This document shows, in pieces, positions 1 through 8,584 of a stretch of 64,000 bases of DNA. Source of the stretch: Noviherbaspirillum sp. Root189 (GTDB lineage: Bacteria; Pseudomonadota; Gammaproteobacteria; Burkholderiales; Burkholderiaceae_D); contig NZ_LMHZ01000005.1 in the NCBI RefSeq assembly GCF_001428545.1, positions 116,586-180,585 of the forward strand. Direction: 5' to 3'. Position 1 is the first letter of the stretch, and every line of letters starts with the position of its first letter. The notes beneath the pieces are model-generated. The model saw only the letters and a list, made by a program, of their open reading frames with translations, had not been told where the DNA came from and did not search any database. The position numbers were made by a program, and so were the translations under genes.

Positions 1-762
1 GGGTACGCGTTCTGGCGGCAGCTCCACGCCGAGGTCGCCACGCGCCACCATGATGGCGTCGGACACACGCACGATATCGTCGAGACGATCTAGCGCAGCG
101 GGCTTTTCCAGCTTGGCCAGCAGGCCGGCGCGTCCCCGGATCAGTTCGCGGGCTTCCAGCAGGTCTTCCGGCCGCTGCACGAAAGACAAGGCGATCCAGT
201 CGACGCCGAGAGCCAGCGCGAAGTCGAGATCGCGTCTGTCCTTTTCGGTCAATGCGGGAATCGGCAGCACGACATCCGGTACATTGACGCCCTTGCGGTC
301 GGAAATGGTGCCGCCGGCGACAACGGTGGTGCGAATCGTGTATCCGTCGCTCTCGATCACTTCCAGCCGCAGTTTGCCATCGTCGATCAGCAGGGACTGG
401 CCTGCGGCAATGACATCGAACAGTTCGGTATGCGGCAGGCAGACGCGCTTGCGGTCTCCGGGCGCAGTATTGCGATCGAGCGTGAATTCCTGGCCGGCTT
501 TCAGCACTTCCTTGCCTTCAGCGAATTGCCCGATACGCAGTTTCGGTCCTTGCAGGTCGGCCAGGATGGCAATCGGACGGCCAACACTACGCTCGACTTC
601 ACGCACGATGTCGTAACGGGCGCGATGGTCGTCGTGGGAGCCATGACTGAAATTGAAACGGAAGACATCGGCACCCGCTTCAAACAAAGCCTGTATGGCT
701 TCCTTGCTCGAAGTGGCCGGCCCGAGAGTCGCTACGATTTTTGCCTTGCGTTGACGTCGCAT
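1..762 (-). CDS. pyk: Pyruvate kinase, C-terminal part cut off by the window edge
   Basis: Transfers phosphate from phosphoenolpyruvate to ADP, giving pyruvate, in the cytoplasm. The 254 codons in view read from ATG (MRRQRKAKIVATLGPATSS) and carry the family N-terminal signature, the FRFNFSHG substrate-loop motif, LADLQGPKLRIG and, near the edge, the MVARGDLGVELP active-site region. The gene continues beyond base 1. It is the last visible member of the gcl-hyi-glxR-glycerate kinase run, 110 bp after the kinase stop, so it probably serves the glycerate route to pyruvate rather than being the only housekeeping enzyme; that role is inferred from position. Confidence 0.95.
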   Translation of the reverse strand, partial: MRRQRKAKIVATLGPATSSKEAIQALFEAGADVFRFNFSHGSHDDHRARYDIVREVERSVGRPIAILADLQGPKLRIGQFAEGKEVLKAGQEFTLDRNTAPGDRKRVCLPHTELFDVIAAGQSLLIDDGKLRLEVIESDGYTIRTTVVAGGTISDRKGVNVPDVVLPIPALTEKDRRDLDFALALGVDWIALSFVQRPEDLLEARELIRGRAGLLAKLEKPAALDRLDDIVRVSDAIMVARGDLGVELPPERVP

Positions 763-872
763 AGTGTTCACTTTGCAGTTCGAACAGGCGCAAGCCGCCA
801 CCGAGCCCGGCTTACGGGACTCGCGCTGTTGGTTAAGAATGAATCAGGTCAGGGTATAGGCACCCTGGAAAC

Positions 873-2141
873 TCAAAGAATCAGGATGGCCCTGAAGTCA
901 TTGACGTTGGTGCGCGTCGCGCCGGTGACGACCAGGTCGCCCAGTGCGCTGAAAAAGCCATAGCCATCGTTGTTGTCGAGCATGGCGCGCGCGCGCATGC
1001 CGACCGCTTCGGCGCGCGCGACCGATTGCGGGTTGTACAGCGCGCCCGCGTTGTCTTCGGAGCCATCGATGCCATCGGTATCGCAGGCGATGGCATGGAC
1101 GCCCGGCATGCCGTTCATGGTGGCCGCAAAGCTGAGCAGGAATTCGGCATTGCGCCCGCCACGTCCCTTGCCGCGCACGGTGACCGTCGTTTCGCCGCCG
1201 GAAATGATGACGCATGGTTTGCTGAAGGGTTGGCCGCGCAAGGCGACCTGGCGTGCGAGGGCCGCATGCACCATGCCGACGTCGCGTGCTTCGCCTTCCA
1301 TTTCGTCGGACAGAATATAAGGCGTAATGCCTGCGTTACGGGCAACATCGGCCGCCGCTTCCAGCGACTGCTGGGCGGTCGCAATCACATGGTGACTATT
1401 GCGTGCAAAGCGCGGGTCATCCGGTTTGGGTGTTTCGCCCGCGCCGGAGGCGAGATAGTCTTCCATGTTGGGAGGAATTGCGATCTCGTACTTGCGCAGG
1501 ATGGCCAGCGCTTGCGCGCAGGTCGTGGGATCGGGCAAGGTGGGGCCGCTGGCGATGACGCCCGGATCGTCTCCCGGCACATCGGAAATCAACAGGGTCA
1601 CGACGCGTGCCGGCGCGCATGCGAGCGCAAGACGGCCACCCTTGATGGCAGAGAAATGCTTGCGCACGCAATTCATTTCCGAAATGGTTGCACCGCTCTT
1701 GAGCAAGGCCTTGTTGACCGCCTGCTTTTGCTCCAGCGTGATGCCTTCGCCCGGCAAGGCCAGCAACGCCGAACCGCCACCGGAAATCAGGCACAGTACC
1801 AGGTCGTTTTCAGTCAGACCCTTGACCATCTCCATCATGCGCCCGGCGGCACGGCGTCCTGCTTCATCCGGCACCGGATGGGCCGCTTCCACCACCTCGA
1901 TGCGTTTGCATTCCGCACCGTGCTCGTAGCGGGTAACCACCAGCCCGCTGATGTCGCCTTCCCAATGCTGCTCGACAGTCCTTGCCATTGCCGCTGCGCC
2001 TTTGCCTGCACCGATCACCAGCGTACGGCCGTTTGGAGACGGTTTCGGCAGGAAGGCAGGAAGACATTTTTCCGCACTGACGGCGTCGACGGCCGCAGTG
2101 TACATGTCGAGCAGAAGCTGGCGAGGATTGAGGTCAGGCAT
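873..2141 (-). CDS. ttuD: Glycerate 2-kinase, MOFRL/DUF4147 family (often annotated hydroxypyruvate reductase TtuD)
   Basis: 422 residues. It shows the family's N-terminal VIGAGKGAAAMA nucleotide-fold motif, the LISGGGSALL glycine loop around residue 120, NCVRKHFSAIKGGRLA, and the C-terminal MOFRL region with GGETTVTVRGKGRGGRN and DTDGIDG. The family phosphorylates D-glycerate to 2-phosphoglycerate. Older annotations call it hydroxypyruvate reductase from the tartrate locus of Agrobacterium, but the fold is that of a kinase. Lying between glxR and pyk, it fits the step between D-glycerate and enolase/pyruvate kinase. Confidence 0.92.
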   Translation of the reverse strand: MPDLNPRQLLLDMYTAAVDAVSAEKCLPAFLPKPSPNGRTLVIGAGKGAAAMARTVEQHWEGDISGLVVTRYEHGAECKRIEVVEAAHPVPDEAGRRAAGRMMEMVKGLTENDLVLCLISGGGSALLALPGEGITLEQKQAVNKALLKSGATISEMNCVRKHFSAIKGGRLALACAPARVVTLLISDVPGDDPGVIASGPTLPDPTTCAQALAILRKYEIAIPPNMEDYLASGAGETPKPDDPRFARNSHHVIATAQQSLEAAADVARNAGITPYILSDEMEGEARDVGMVHAALARQVALRGQPFSKPCVIISGGETTVTVRGKGRGGRNAEFLLSFAATMNGMPGVHAIACDTDGIDGSEDNAGALYNPQSVARAEAVGMRARAMLDNNDGYGFFSALGDLVVTGATRTNVNDFRAILIL

Positions 2142-2239
2142 GAGCGTGATGTGGTTCGTTGACGAGCGGATGGTGAGTTATTTTACGCAATTACGGGGGT
2201 GAAGGAATTGATGGGCTTTTTGATGCTCGATTCCGCTTC

Positions 2240-3127
2240 TTACCCTTTGGCAATCTCGTGATTTGACATCAACTCGATCGCACGGCACAGCGCCGAGTGA
2301 TCCAGCCCGCTCATGCCGTTCGCCGCACAGGCATTCATCAATTCCTGCGCAGTTGCGGTGTTCGGCAGCGACACGCCCAGTGCCTTCGCGCCCTGCAATG
2401 CCAGGTTCAGATCCTTCTGGTGCAGCTCAATACGGAACCCCGGATTGAAGGTGCGTTTGACCATGCGTTCGCCATGCACTTCCAGGATGCGCGACGATGC
2501 AAAGCCGCCCATCAGCGCTTGCCGCACACGCGCCGGATCGGCGCCGGCCTTGGAGGCAAACAGCAACGCTTCCGCCACGGCCTGGATGTTCAGCGCAACA
2601 ATGATCTGGTTGGCAACCTTGGTCGTCTGGCCGTCGCCGTTGCCACCGACCAGCGTGATGTTCTTGCCCATCAGTTCAAACAAAGGCTTCACATCGTTGA
2701 AGGCGCTCTCCGATCCGCCGACCATGATGGTCAGCGATGCGGCTTTTGCACCGACTTCGCCGCCGGAGACGGGGGCGTCCAGATATTGGCAGCCAAGTTC
2801 ATTGATCTTTTTGGCAAAGCCCTTGGTCGCGATCGGCGAAATCGAGCTCATGTCCACGACTGTCTTGCCCGCGGCCAATCCACTGGCAACACCATTCTCG
2901 CCAAACAGTACAGCTTCAACATGCGGTGTGTCGGGCACCATGATAATGATGATGTCGGCGCGCTTGGCGACTTCAGCACCGGATGTGCAGACGGTCGCGC
3001 CGCCTTCGATCAGTTCAAACGGGGGATTTTTTTGATCGTGCAGATACAGCTTATGTCCGCCGGCCTGCAAGTGACCCGCCATTGGCGCACCCATGATTCC
3101 CAATCCGATAAAGCCTACTTTTGCCAT
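2240..3127 (-). CDS. glxR: Tartronate semialdehyde reductase (2-hydroxy-3-oxopropionate reductase)
   Basis: 295 residues from an ATG preceded by GGAGAA. The longer open frame upstream is not used: the protein begins with the canonical Rossmann start MAKVGFIGLGIMGAPMAGHL. The beta-hydroxyacid dehydrogenase signature, the DAPVSGGEVGAKAASLTIMVGG segment around residues 115-140, and the catalytic-lysine region NGDGQTTKVANQ around residue 170 are all present. It reduces tartronate semialdehyde, the Gcl product, to D-glycerate with NAD(P)H. It sits 61 bp after hyi and 98 bp before the glycerate kinase. Confidence 0.95.
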   Translation of the reverse strand: MAKVGFIGLGIMGAPMAGHLQAGGHKLYLHDQKNPPFELIEGGATVCTSGAEVAKRADIIIIMVPDTPHVEAVLFGENGVASGLAAGKTVVDMSSISPIATKGFAKKINELGCQYLDAPVSGGEVGAKAASLTIMVGGSESAFNDVKPLFELMGKNITLVGGNGDGQTTKVANQIIVALNIQAVAEALLFASKAGADPARVRQALMGGFASSRILEVHGERMVKRTFNPGFRIELHQKDLNLALQGAKALGVSLPNTATAQELMNACAANGMSGLDHSALCRAIELMSNHEIAKG

Positions 3128-3188
3128 TGTGTTCTCCAAGGTTTTTAGTGTTCTGTAACGTGCTTTACGTGTGTGATTAAGGTGTGAT

Positions 3189-3968
3189 TTATATGCCGTG
3201 CGCAGCGCGCCAGCCGAGGCCTTCGACGGTGCCGGCGCGCGGCTTGTATTCGCAACCGATCCAGCCGTCGTAACCGATTTCATCGAGCATCTTGAACAGA
3301 TAGCGATAGTTGATTTCACCCGTGCCCGGTTCGAAGCGTCCCGGATTATCGGCAAGCTGGATATGCTTGATGATGTCCCGGTTGGCCTTGATGGTATTGG
3401 TGATTTCGCCTTCCATGCGCTGCATGTGATAGATGTCGTACTGCACATAGATATTGCTCGATCCGGTGTCGCGGATCAGGTCCACGGCCTGTTGCGTGCG
3501 CGTCAGGAAGAAGCCCGGAATATCGAAGTGGTTGATCGGCTCGATCAGCAGGCGCAGCTTGTTTTCCTTGAGCATGTCGGCGGCGTACTTGAGGTTGCTG
3601 ACCACCGTCTCGCGTGCCTGCTTGTGGCTCACGCCTTGCGGCACTTTGCCAATCAGGCAGTTGAGCTGCTTGGTGCCAAGCACTTTTGCATAACGGATTG
3701 CTTCGTCGACACCTTCCCGGAATTCAGCGACACGATCCGGATGGCAGGCGATGCCGCGTTCGCCCGCGTCCCAGTTGCCTGCGGGAAGATTGTGCAACAC
3801 CAAGTCAAGCTGGAAGGCATTGAGCTTGTCGGCGATCTGGTCGGCGTGGAACGCATACGGAAACAGAAATTCCACGCCGCGGAAACCGGCACGCGCCGCC
3901 GCTTCGAAACGACCCATGAACGGCTGTTCATTAAACAGCATGGTCAGGTTGGCCGCTAACTTTGTCAT
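3189..3968 (-). CDS. hyi: Hydroxypyruvate isomerase
   Basis: 259 residues, the usual family length, with a strong AGGAGGATAC ribosome site before ATG. It begins TKLAANLTMLFNE and carries the xylose-isomerase-like TIM-barrel motifs GVEFLFPY, LLIEPIN (metal-ligand Glu), YDIYHMQ (Asp/His), IQLADNPGR and GCEYKP. The enzyme interconverts hydroxypyruvate and tartronate semialdehyde. It lies 17 bp behind gcl, so the two are almost certainly cotranscribed. Confidence 0.95.
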   Translation of the reverse strand: MTKLAANLTMLFNEQPFMGRFEAAARAGFRGVEFLFPYAFHADQIADKLNAFQLDLVLHNLPAGNWDAGERGIACHPDRVAEFREGVDEAIRYAKVLGTKQLNCLIGKVPQGVSHKQARETVVSNLKYAADMLKENKLRLLIEPINHFDIPGFFLTRTQQAVDLIRDTGSSNIYVQYDIYHMQRMEGEITNTIKANRDIIKHIQLADNPGRFEPGTGEINYRYLFKMLDEIGYDGWIGCEYKPRAGTVEGLGWRAAHGI

Positions 3969-3985
3969 GTATCCTCCTCTTCCTC

Positions 3986-5761
3986 TTAATCCAGCAAGGC
4001 AATCGCGGTCGGAGCGTGCTCCGGCTTCTCTGCCAGTTCTTCAAACTCGTTGATGTTATTGATTTCGGTGCCCATCGAGATATTGGTCACGCGCTCGAGG
4101 ATGATCTCGACCACGACCGGCACGCGATGTTGCCGCATCAGCGCACGGGCCTGGCCGAAGGCATCCTGGATATCCTGCGGACGGGTAACACGGATCGCCT
4201 TGCAGCCCAGGCCTTCGACGACAGCGACGTGGTCGACGCCATAGCCGTTGAGTTCCGGCGCGTTGACGTTTTCAAATGCCAGCTGCACGCAGTAATCCAT
4301 ATCGAAGCCGCGTTGCGATTGGCGGATCAGGCCGAGGTAGGAATTGTTCACCACCACGTGCAGATACGGCAGCTTGAATTGCGCACCGACGGCGAGTTCT
4401 TCGATCATGAACTGGAAATCGTAATCCCCCGAAATCGCGACAACCGGACGATCCGGATCAGCAGCGCAGACACCGAGCGCAGCCGGAATCGTCCAGCCCA
4501 GCGGGCCCGCCTGACCGCAGTTGATCCAGTTGCGCGGCTTGTACACATGCAGGAATTGCGCGGCGGCGATCTGCGACAGGCCGATGGTGCTGACGTAGCA
4601 GGTCTCGCGGCCGAAGGCGCGGTTCATTTCCTCGTAGACGCGTTGCGGCTTGATCGGCTCGTTGTCGAAGCTGGTCCGACGCAGCATGGTGCGCTTGCGT
4701 TCCTGGCATGCGGATACCCACTGCTTGCGGTCCTTCAGCTTGCCTGCGGCCTTCCATTCTTTCGCGACTTCGACGAAGAGTTTCAACGCTGCCCCGGCGT
4801 CGGAGACAATGCCCAGGTCAGGACCGAATACGCGGCCAATCTGTGTCGGTTCGATATCGACGTGGACGAACTTGCGTCCCTTGGTAAACACATCGACCGA
4901 ACCGGTATGGCGGTTCGCCCAGCGGTTGCCGATGCCGAGCACGAAGTCGGATTCGAGCATGGTGGCGTTGCCGTAACGGTGACTGGTCTGCAGGCCGACC
5001 ATGCCGGCCATCAACGGATGGTCATCGGCAATCGCGCCCCATCCCATCAGGGTCGGGATCACGGGCACGCCGGTAACTTCTGCGAATTCAACCAGCAGCG
5101 CCGACGCATTGGCGTTGATGATGCCGCCACCCGCCGTGATCAATGGACGATCAGCGTCGTTCAGCATGTTCAGCGCTTTTTCGATTTGCGCCCGGGTCGC
5201 CGACGGCTTGTAGACCGGCAGCGGCTCATAGGTATCCGGATCGAACTCGATCTCGGCCATCTGCACATCGAATGGCAGGTCGATCAGCACCGGACCCGGA
5301 CGTGCGGAGCGCATCAGGTGGAAAGCCTGCTGGAACACACGCGGCACCAGCGCCGGCTCGCGCACCGTGACCGCCCATTTGGTCACGGGCTTGGCAATGG
5401 ATTCAATGTCCACAGCCTGGAAATCTTCCTTGTACAGACGCGCACGCGGCGCCTGGCCGGTCACGCAGAGGATAGGAATGGAGTCGGCCTGGGCCGAATA
5501 CAAGCCGGTGATCATGTCGGTGCCCGCGGGTCCGGAGGTACCGATACACAGGCCGATATTGCCCGGCCTGGCACGTGTATAGCCCTCAGCCATATGCGAA
5601 GCGCCCTCCACGTGGCGCGCGAGGATATGCTTGATGCTCCCCCGCTTGCGCAATGCCGCGTAGAACGGGTTGATCGCCGCACCCGGCACACCGAAGGCCT
5701 GCGTCATGCCTTCCTTCTCCAGCACATACACTGCCGCTTCCGCTGCGGTCATCCTTGCCAT
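3986..5761 (-). CDS. gcl: Glyoxylate carboligase (tartronate-semialdehyde synthase)
   Basis: 591 residues, starting [18 protein letters not shown] behind an AGGAGGT ribosome site; the much longer upstream open frame runs through repeats and is not coding. A thiamine-diphosphate enzyme joining two glyoxylates to tartronate semialdehyde and CO2. Position 51, in the motif [14 protein letters not shown], is valine where most ThDP enzymes have the catalytic glutamate; this is the known hallmark of Gcl. The ThDP/Mg site [15 protein letters not shown] and the following [10 protein letters not shown] are visible near residues 445-475. First gene of the glycerate operon. Confidence 0.97.
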   Translation of the reverse strand: MARMTAAEAAVYVLEKEGMTQAFGVPGAAINPFYAALRKRGSIKHILARHVEGASHMAEGYTRARPGNIGLCIGTSGPAGTDMITGLYSAQADSIPILCVTGQAPRARLYKEDFQAVDIESIAKPVTKWAVTVREPALVPRVFQQAFHLMRSARPGPVLIDLPFDVQMAEIEFDPDTYEPLPVYKPSATRAQIEKALNMLNDADRPLITAGGGIINANASALLVEFAEVTGVPVIPTLMGWGAIADDHPLMAGMVGLQTSHRYGNATMLESDFVLGIGNRWANRHTGSVDVFTKGRKFVHVDIEPTQIGRVFGPDLGIVSDAGAALKLFVEVAKEWKAAGKLKDRKQWVSACQERKRTMLRRTSFDNEPIKPQRVYEEMNRAFGRETCYVSTIGLSQIAAAQFLHVYKPRNWINCGQAGPLGWTIPAALGVCAADPDRPVVAISGDYDFQFMIEELAVGAQFKLPYLHVVVNNSYLGLIRQSQRGFDMDYCVQLAFENVNAPELNGYGVDHVAVVEGLGCKAIRVTRPQDIQDAFGQARALMRQHRVPVVVEIILERVTNISMGTEINNINEFEELAEKPEHAPTAIALLD

Positions 5762-5982
5762 ACAACCTCCTGTACACAGTCGAAATTTTGATGTCTCGAG
5801 TCTATAGGCGACAATATAGTTTGATAAGACGACAAATGATCGTTGTATTCGATACTTTGGGTATGGAATAATGGTTGGTTGAGAGGGACGGGGTATGCCA
5901 GCGTGTCTGGGTTGCTGGTTGGAACAAAGTATGAACGGTGAGGTTGGGTTAATTGGGAAGGAGATGTGGGTAGAGGATGTTG

Positions 5983-6226
5983 TTTTAACCCATCCCCACC
6001 CTAGCCCTCCCCTTGAAGGGGAGGGTACGTTCTTGATGTTGGGGAGCGATTGACTTGTATCACCATCGGAAGAAAGTGCCGTCCGAACAAGGCGCCGACA
6101 ACGGCAATTGGCATTGGCATTGGCATCGGCATCGGCATCGGCATTGGCAATGCGATGCGCAGCGAGCGAGCGAGCCGAGGTTCCCTCCCCTTCAAGGGGA
6201 GGGCTAGGGTGGGGATGGGTTGAAAA
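5983..6226. repeat. 43-bp inverted repeat pair
   Basis: The left arm (5983-6025) and right arm (6183-6226) are near-perfect reverse complements, built on AACCCATCCCCACCCTAGCC followed by a short palindrome CCCTCCCCTT/AAGGGGAGGG. The arms are 157 bp apart. Each inner palindrome alone could fold as a strong hairpin. Form and composition suggest a dispersed genomic repeat rather than a local regulatory site; dispersal cannot be tested from one window. Confidence 0.85.
6103..6150. repeat. Tandem hexamer tract (TGGCAT/CGGCAT), about 8 units
   Basis: Units GGCAAT, TGGCAT x3, CGGCAT x3 and TGGCAA follow without interruption. The tract lies between the arms of the 43-bp inverted repeat. The length is a multiple of three, so every frame stays open across it and makes spurious ORFs. 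Confidence 0.85.
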
Positions 6227-6243
6227 CCCCCTGTGCAGACGCC

Positions 6244-6335
6244 AAAAGAGCGCGGACCAAAACGGATAAAGAAGCGAAACCTGTCTGAGCCGCAGGCGAG
6301 TTTGTTTCGCTTCCCGTTTTGGCCCGCGCTCTTTT
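6244..6335. repeat. Long hairpin repeat upstream of the LysR gene
   Basis: A 22-bp arm (6244-6265, AAAAGAGCGCGGACCAAAAC...) is matched with one mismatch at 6314-6335, and an inner pair GAAGCGAAAC (6271-6280) / GTTTCGCTTC (6304-6313) extends the stem. The loop is GC-rich. It ends about 100 bp before the LysR start and could reduce read-through or be a repeat copy. Confidence 0.8.
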
Positions 6336-6438
6336 GGGTACCCGAAGGGCGGCGCAGTCCCGGCTAGCATCCACGAAGAACAAACAGCACCGATTCACCG
6401 AAGAAAAGCCCCTCAACAACGCAACAAACCAAAGCCCC

Positions 6439-7350
6439 ATGGACAAATTCAAACAAATCGAAGCCTTCGTAGAAGTCGTAGAAAAAGGCAGCCTGGCCCG
6501 CGCCGCGCTAGAACAGAACATCACCCCCGTCATGCTGGGCCGCCGCATAGACGCCCTCGAAAAGCGCCTCGGCGTAAAGCTGATGCACCGCACCACCCGC
6601 CATCTCACCCTCACCGAAGAAGGCGCCGTCTTCCTGGACCACTGCCGCAAACTGCTGGATGAACTCGACCACGCCGAAAAAATCATCTCGGAAGGCCGCC
6701 ACAAGGCCACCGGCCACCTGGTGGTCTCCGCCCCCGCCGCCTACGGCCGCAAGCACGTCGCCCCGCACGCCCCCGGCTTCATCGCTGCCAATCCCGACGT
6801 CCAGATCTCTTTCAACCTAACTGACCGCGTCGTCGACTTGGTACGCGAAGGCTACGACCTCAGCATCCGCATTGGCGGCGCAATCGATCCCAACTTCGTC
6901 GCAGTTAAACTGGCAAGCAACCGCCGTGTCGTCTGCGGCACCCCGGAATACTTTGAACGCAATGGCATCCCGCGCACACTCGACGACCTGGAACGCCACA
7001 ATTGCCTCGCATTCAACCTGCAAGGCGGTCAGCAGCGCGGCTGGTATTTTCAGCAACATGGCAAGCCGGTCACCATCAAGGTCAGCGGCAGCCTGGACTG
7101 CAATGACGGCGAACTCCTGCACCGCTGGGCCTGCGAAAGTCTGGGCCTGGCATGGCGTTCGACCTGGGAAATCCAGAGCGAACTGGCTTCCGGACAGCTA
7201 ATCACCGTACTCGACGACTACGCGCTCGACAACTACGACATCATGGCGGTGTATCCTCAACAACGTCATCTTCCCGCCAAGATACGGTTCTTTATTGACA
7301 TGCTGAAATCGGTGTATGCACAGCCCGGATACTGGAGAAGAAGCGTGTAA
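6439..7350 (+). CDS. LysR-family transcriptional regulator, probable regulator of the gcl operon
   Basis: 303 residues from MDKFKQIEAFVEVVEKGS; the longer frame upstream comes from the repeat region and is rejected. The N-terminal winged helix-turn-helix (residues 1-60, ending LGVKLMHRTTRHLTLTEEG) belongs to the subgroup that tests alternative partners (GRRIDALEKRLG). The effector domain follows, with ISFNLTDRVVDLVREGYDLSIRIG. It is transcribed divergently from gcl, the classical arrangement for a LysR activator and its target; the inducer is unknown. Confidence 0.9.
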   Translation: MDKFKQIEAFVEVVEKGSLARAALEQNITPVMLGRRIDALEKRLGVKLMHRTTRHLTLTEEGAVFLDHCRKLLDELDHAEKIISEGRHKATGHLVVSAPAAYGRKHVAPHAPGFIAANPDVQISFNLTDRVVDLVREGYDLSIRIGGAIDPNFVAVKLASNRRVVCGTPEYFERNGIPRTLDDLERHNCLAFNLQGGQQRGWYFQQHGKPVTIKVSGSLDCNDGELLHRWACESLGLAWRSTWEIQSELASGQLITVLDDYALDNYDIMAVYPQQRHLPAKIRFFIDMLKSVYAQPGYWRRSV

Positions 7351-7519
7351 TGATCAGGAGGAAGCGAGCGGGTGAAATCTGGTTGTAATCAGGTAAAAAG
7401 ATCGAACATATGCGGCGTCAACTTTGACACAAGCTCCGGCCGATTCCCACTCCGTTGCACGGAGAAGGAACCGTACCAAGGCAGCCTATGCACTGCTCAC
7501 TGAATATTGATTGAATTGA

Positions 7520-8215
7520 TTACGACGCCCGGTCGTTACCCAGGCCCGGACGCCCCTTGCCGACTATCTTCGCGTAATACGCTGGTTGTGCGGATTCATA
7601 ATAGCCTGTCGCAACACGCGCACAATAAGTTGCGTCCTCAACCGGGGCAGCGACACGTGCACAATAGGATGTCTCAACGGGAGTAGCCACACGTGCACAA
7701 TAGGCCGCATCGGGCTGCGCCACCCGTGCGCAGTAGGAAACTCCCTGGCCGGCAACACGAGCGCAATACGACCCTTCTTCACTTGTCACGCGCGCGCAAT
7801 AGCTCTGCCCTGCCTTGGATGCCTTGCCAAATTCCTGTTCATACAAGCGGCGAGTCTGCGCTGCAGCTTCCACCAGGTTGGCGGCATCTTCGTCGTCACG
7901 CATGCCGAAATACGGAAAATGATGCAGGAAGTAGCCGAATACATGCGCACAGTCTTCCGCATATTTCATGGTATCGAGGATGTGCCCATGCCAGAATTTA
8001 TCAACCTCGCTATTCGGCGTGATCGCCTCCTCCGGGTACTTCGCGATCAGTGCGAGAAAACGGCGATATTCCAGTTCGTGGCGGTCGGCTTCTTCGCGGC
8101 TCCAGCCGTGACCTTCCCTGGCATCCATCAGCTTGAATTTGATCGCATCGAGATCCAATGCAAATACGGCATCAATCATTTGTTCCGGGGTCTTGTTGTG
8201 TGCTTGCTTATGCAT
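7520..8215 (-). CDS. GRDP-like (PF07173-type) protein with C-terminal YCARV tandem repeats
   Basis: 231 residues from ATG behind AGAAAGGTGG; an upstream in-frame ATG at 8362 would add 49 residues but has no ribosome site. Residues 1-130 resemble the glycine-rich-domain-protein-like family, with the motif SEVDKFWHGHILDTMKYAEDC around residues 69-89 and HHFPYFG. Residues 139-217 hold six YCARV units (starting at 139, 150, 161, 172, 184 and 197; spacing 11-13) and a degenerate YYAKI. The codons of the units differ at third positions, so the peptide rather than the DNA seems conserved. No function is known. No modifying enzyme is adjacent. The domain assignment is from memory of the motif and should be tested. 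Confidence 0.8.
   Translation of the reverse strand: MHKQAHNKTPEQMIDAVFALDLDAIKFKLMDAREGHGWSREEADRHELEYRRFLALIAKYPEEAITPNSEVDKFWHGHILDTMKYAEDCAHVFGYFLHHFPYFGMRDDEDAANLVEAAAQTRRLYEQEFGKASKAGQSYCARVTSEEGSYCARVAGQGVSYCARVAQPDAAYCARVATPVETSYCARVAAPVEDATYCARVATGYYESAQPAYYAKIVGKGRPGLGNDRAS
7565..7801 (-). repeat. Protein-level tandem repeat: six YCARV units and one degenerate unit
   Basis: Encodes residues 139-217 of the preceding entry. Units are Ser/Ala/Thr-Tyr-Cys-Ala-Arg-Val-Ala/Thr followed by 4-7 variable residues. Alanine codons GCG, GCT and GCA, arginine codons CGC, CGT and CGG, and valine codons GTG, GTT and GTC are all used among the units. Confidence 0.9.
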
Positions 8216-8584
8216 GTTGTGCCACCTTTCTCGGTGAGTGAACGGGAGGTCTGGATCTTCATCTTTACAAGAAGAACAACGCGTCTTGCAACGTGGAAAA
8301 TGTAGCACGCAGACAACCTTGCAATCATGTAACTTGATTGAGCTGGCGCAAGCTTTTTGCATACCCTATTTCTTCGTGTCAATATACGCTCTGGTTATAT
8401 GCACGAGCTTGAAAAACCGCCGTGGCCAGGCGTGTCATTGATGACGGTTTGCTGTAAAAAACCGTTACACTGCATTAATGCGTATCAGTCTCGTGTCGCC
8501 GGATATTCGTGACTTGTGCGTTCAGCCGTGTAGTCATCGCGCCATGCAAGGCTGATACGGCGAACAAATGGATTAAAAAGCAAG
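8216..8584. other. Intergenic region, two divergent genes
   Basis: 369 bp between the YCARV-repeat gene and the CHASE kinase gene, so both promoters should lie here. A small hairpin (ACGGTTT at 8444-8450 pairing with AAACCGT at 8459-8465) is the only structure seen. No gene recognised. Confidence 0.5.

Larger units (their letters stand above)
5762..6438. other. gcl / LysR intergenic region with nested inverted repeats
   Basis: 677 bp between divergent gcl and a LysR gene. The first 200 bp next to gcl should hold its promoter and operator (AT-rich near 5800-5850). The rest is repeat: a 43-bp inverted repeat pair (5983-6025 and 6183-6226), a hexamer tract (6103-6150) and a second long hairpin (6244-6335). 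I see no credible gene here; the open frame reading Met-Pro repeats is a by-product of the hexamer. Confidence 0.7.

Noticed and set aside
1026..2162. 378-codon plus-strand open frame
   Set aside because: Shadow of the glycerate kinase gene, rich in unlikely His/Arg/Gly composition.
3962..5791. 609-codon open frame on the plus strand opposite gcl
   Set aside because: Antisense shadow of gcl; the minus-strand protein is a complete, motif-bearing Gcl, while this frame has no family features or ribosome site.
6001..6195. ORF with Met-Pro repeats
   Set aside because: Product of the hexamer tract in a repeat region; no ribosome site.
5762..6370. N-terminal extension of gcl by about 200 codons
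   Set aside because: It translates repeats and the promoter; the internal ATG has AGGAGGT and gives a protein with Val51 exactly as in known Gcl.
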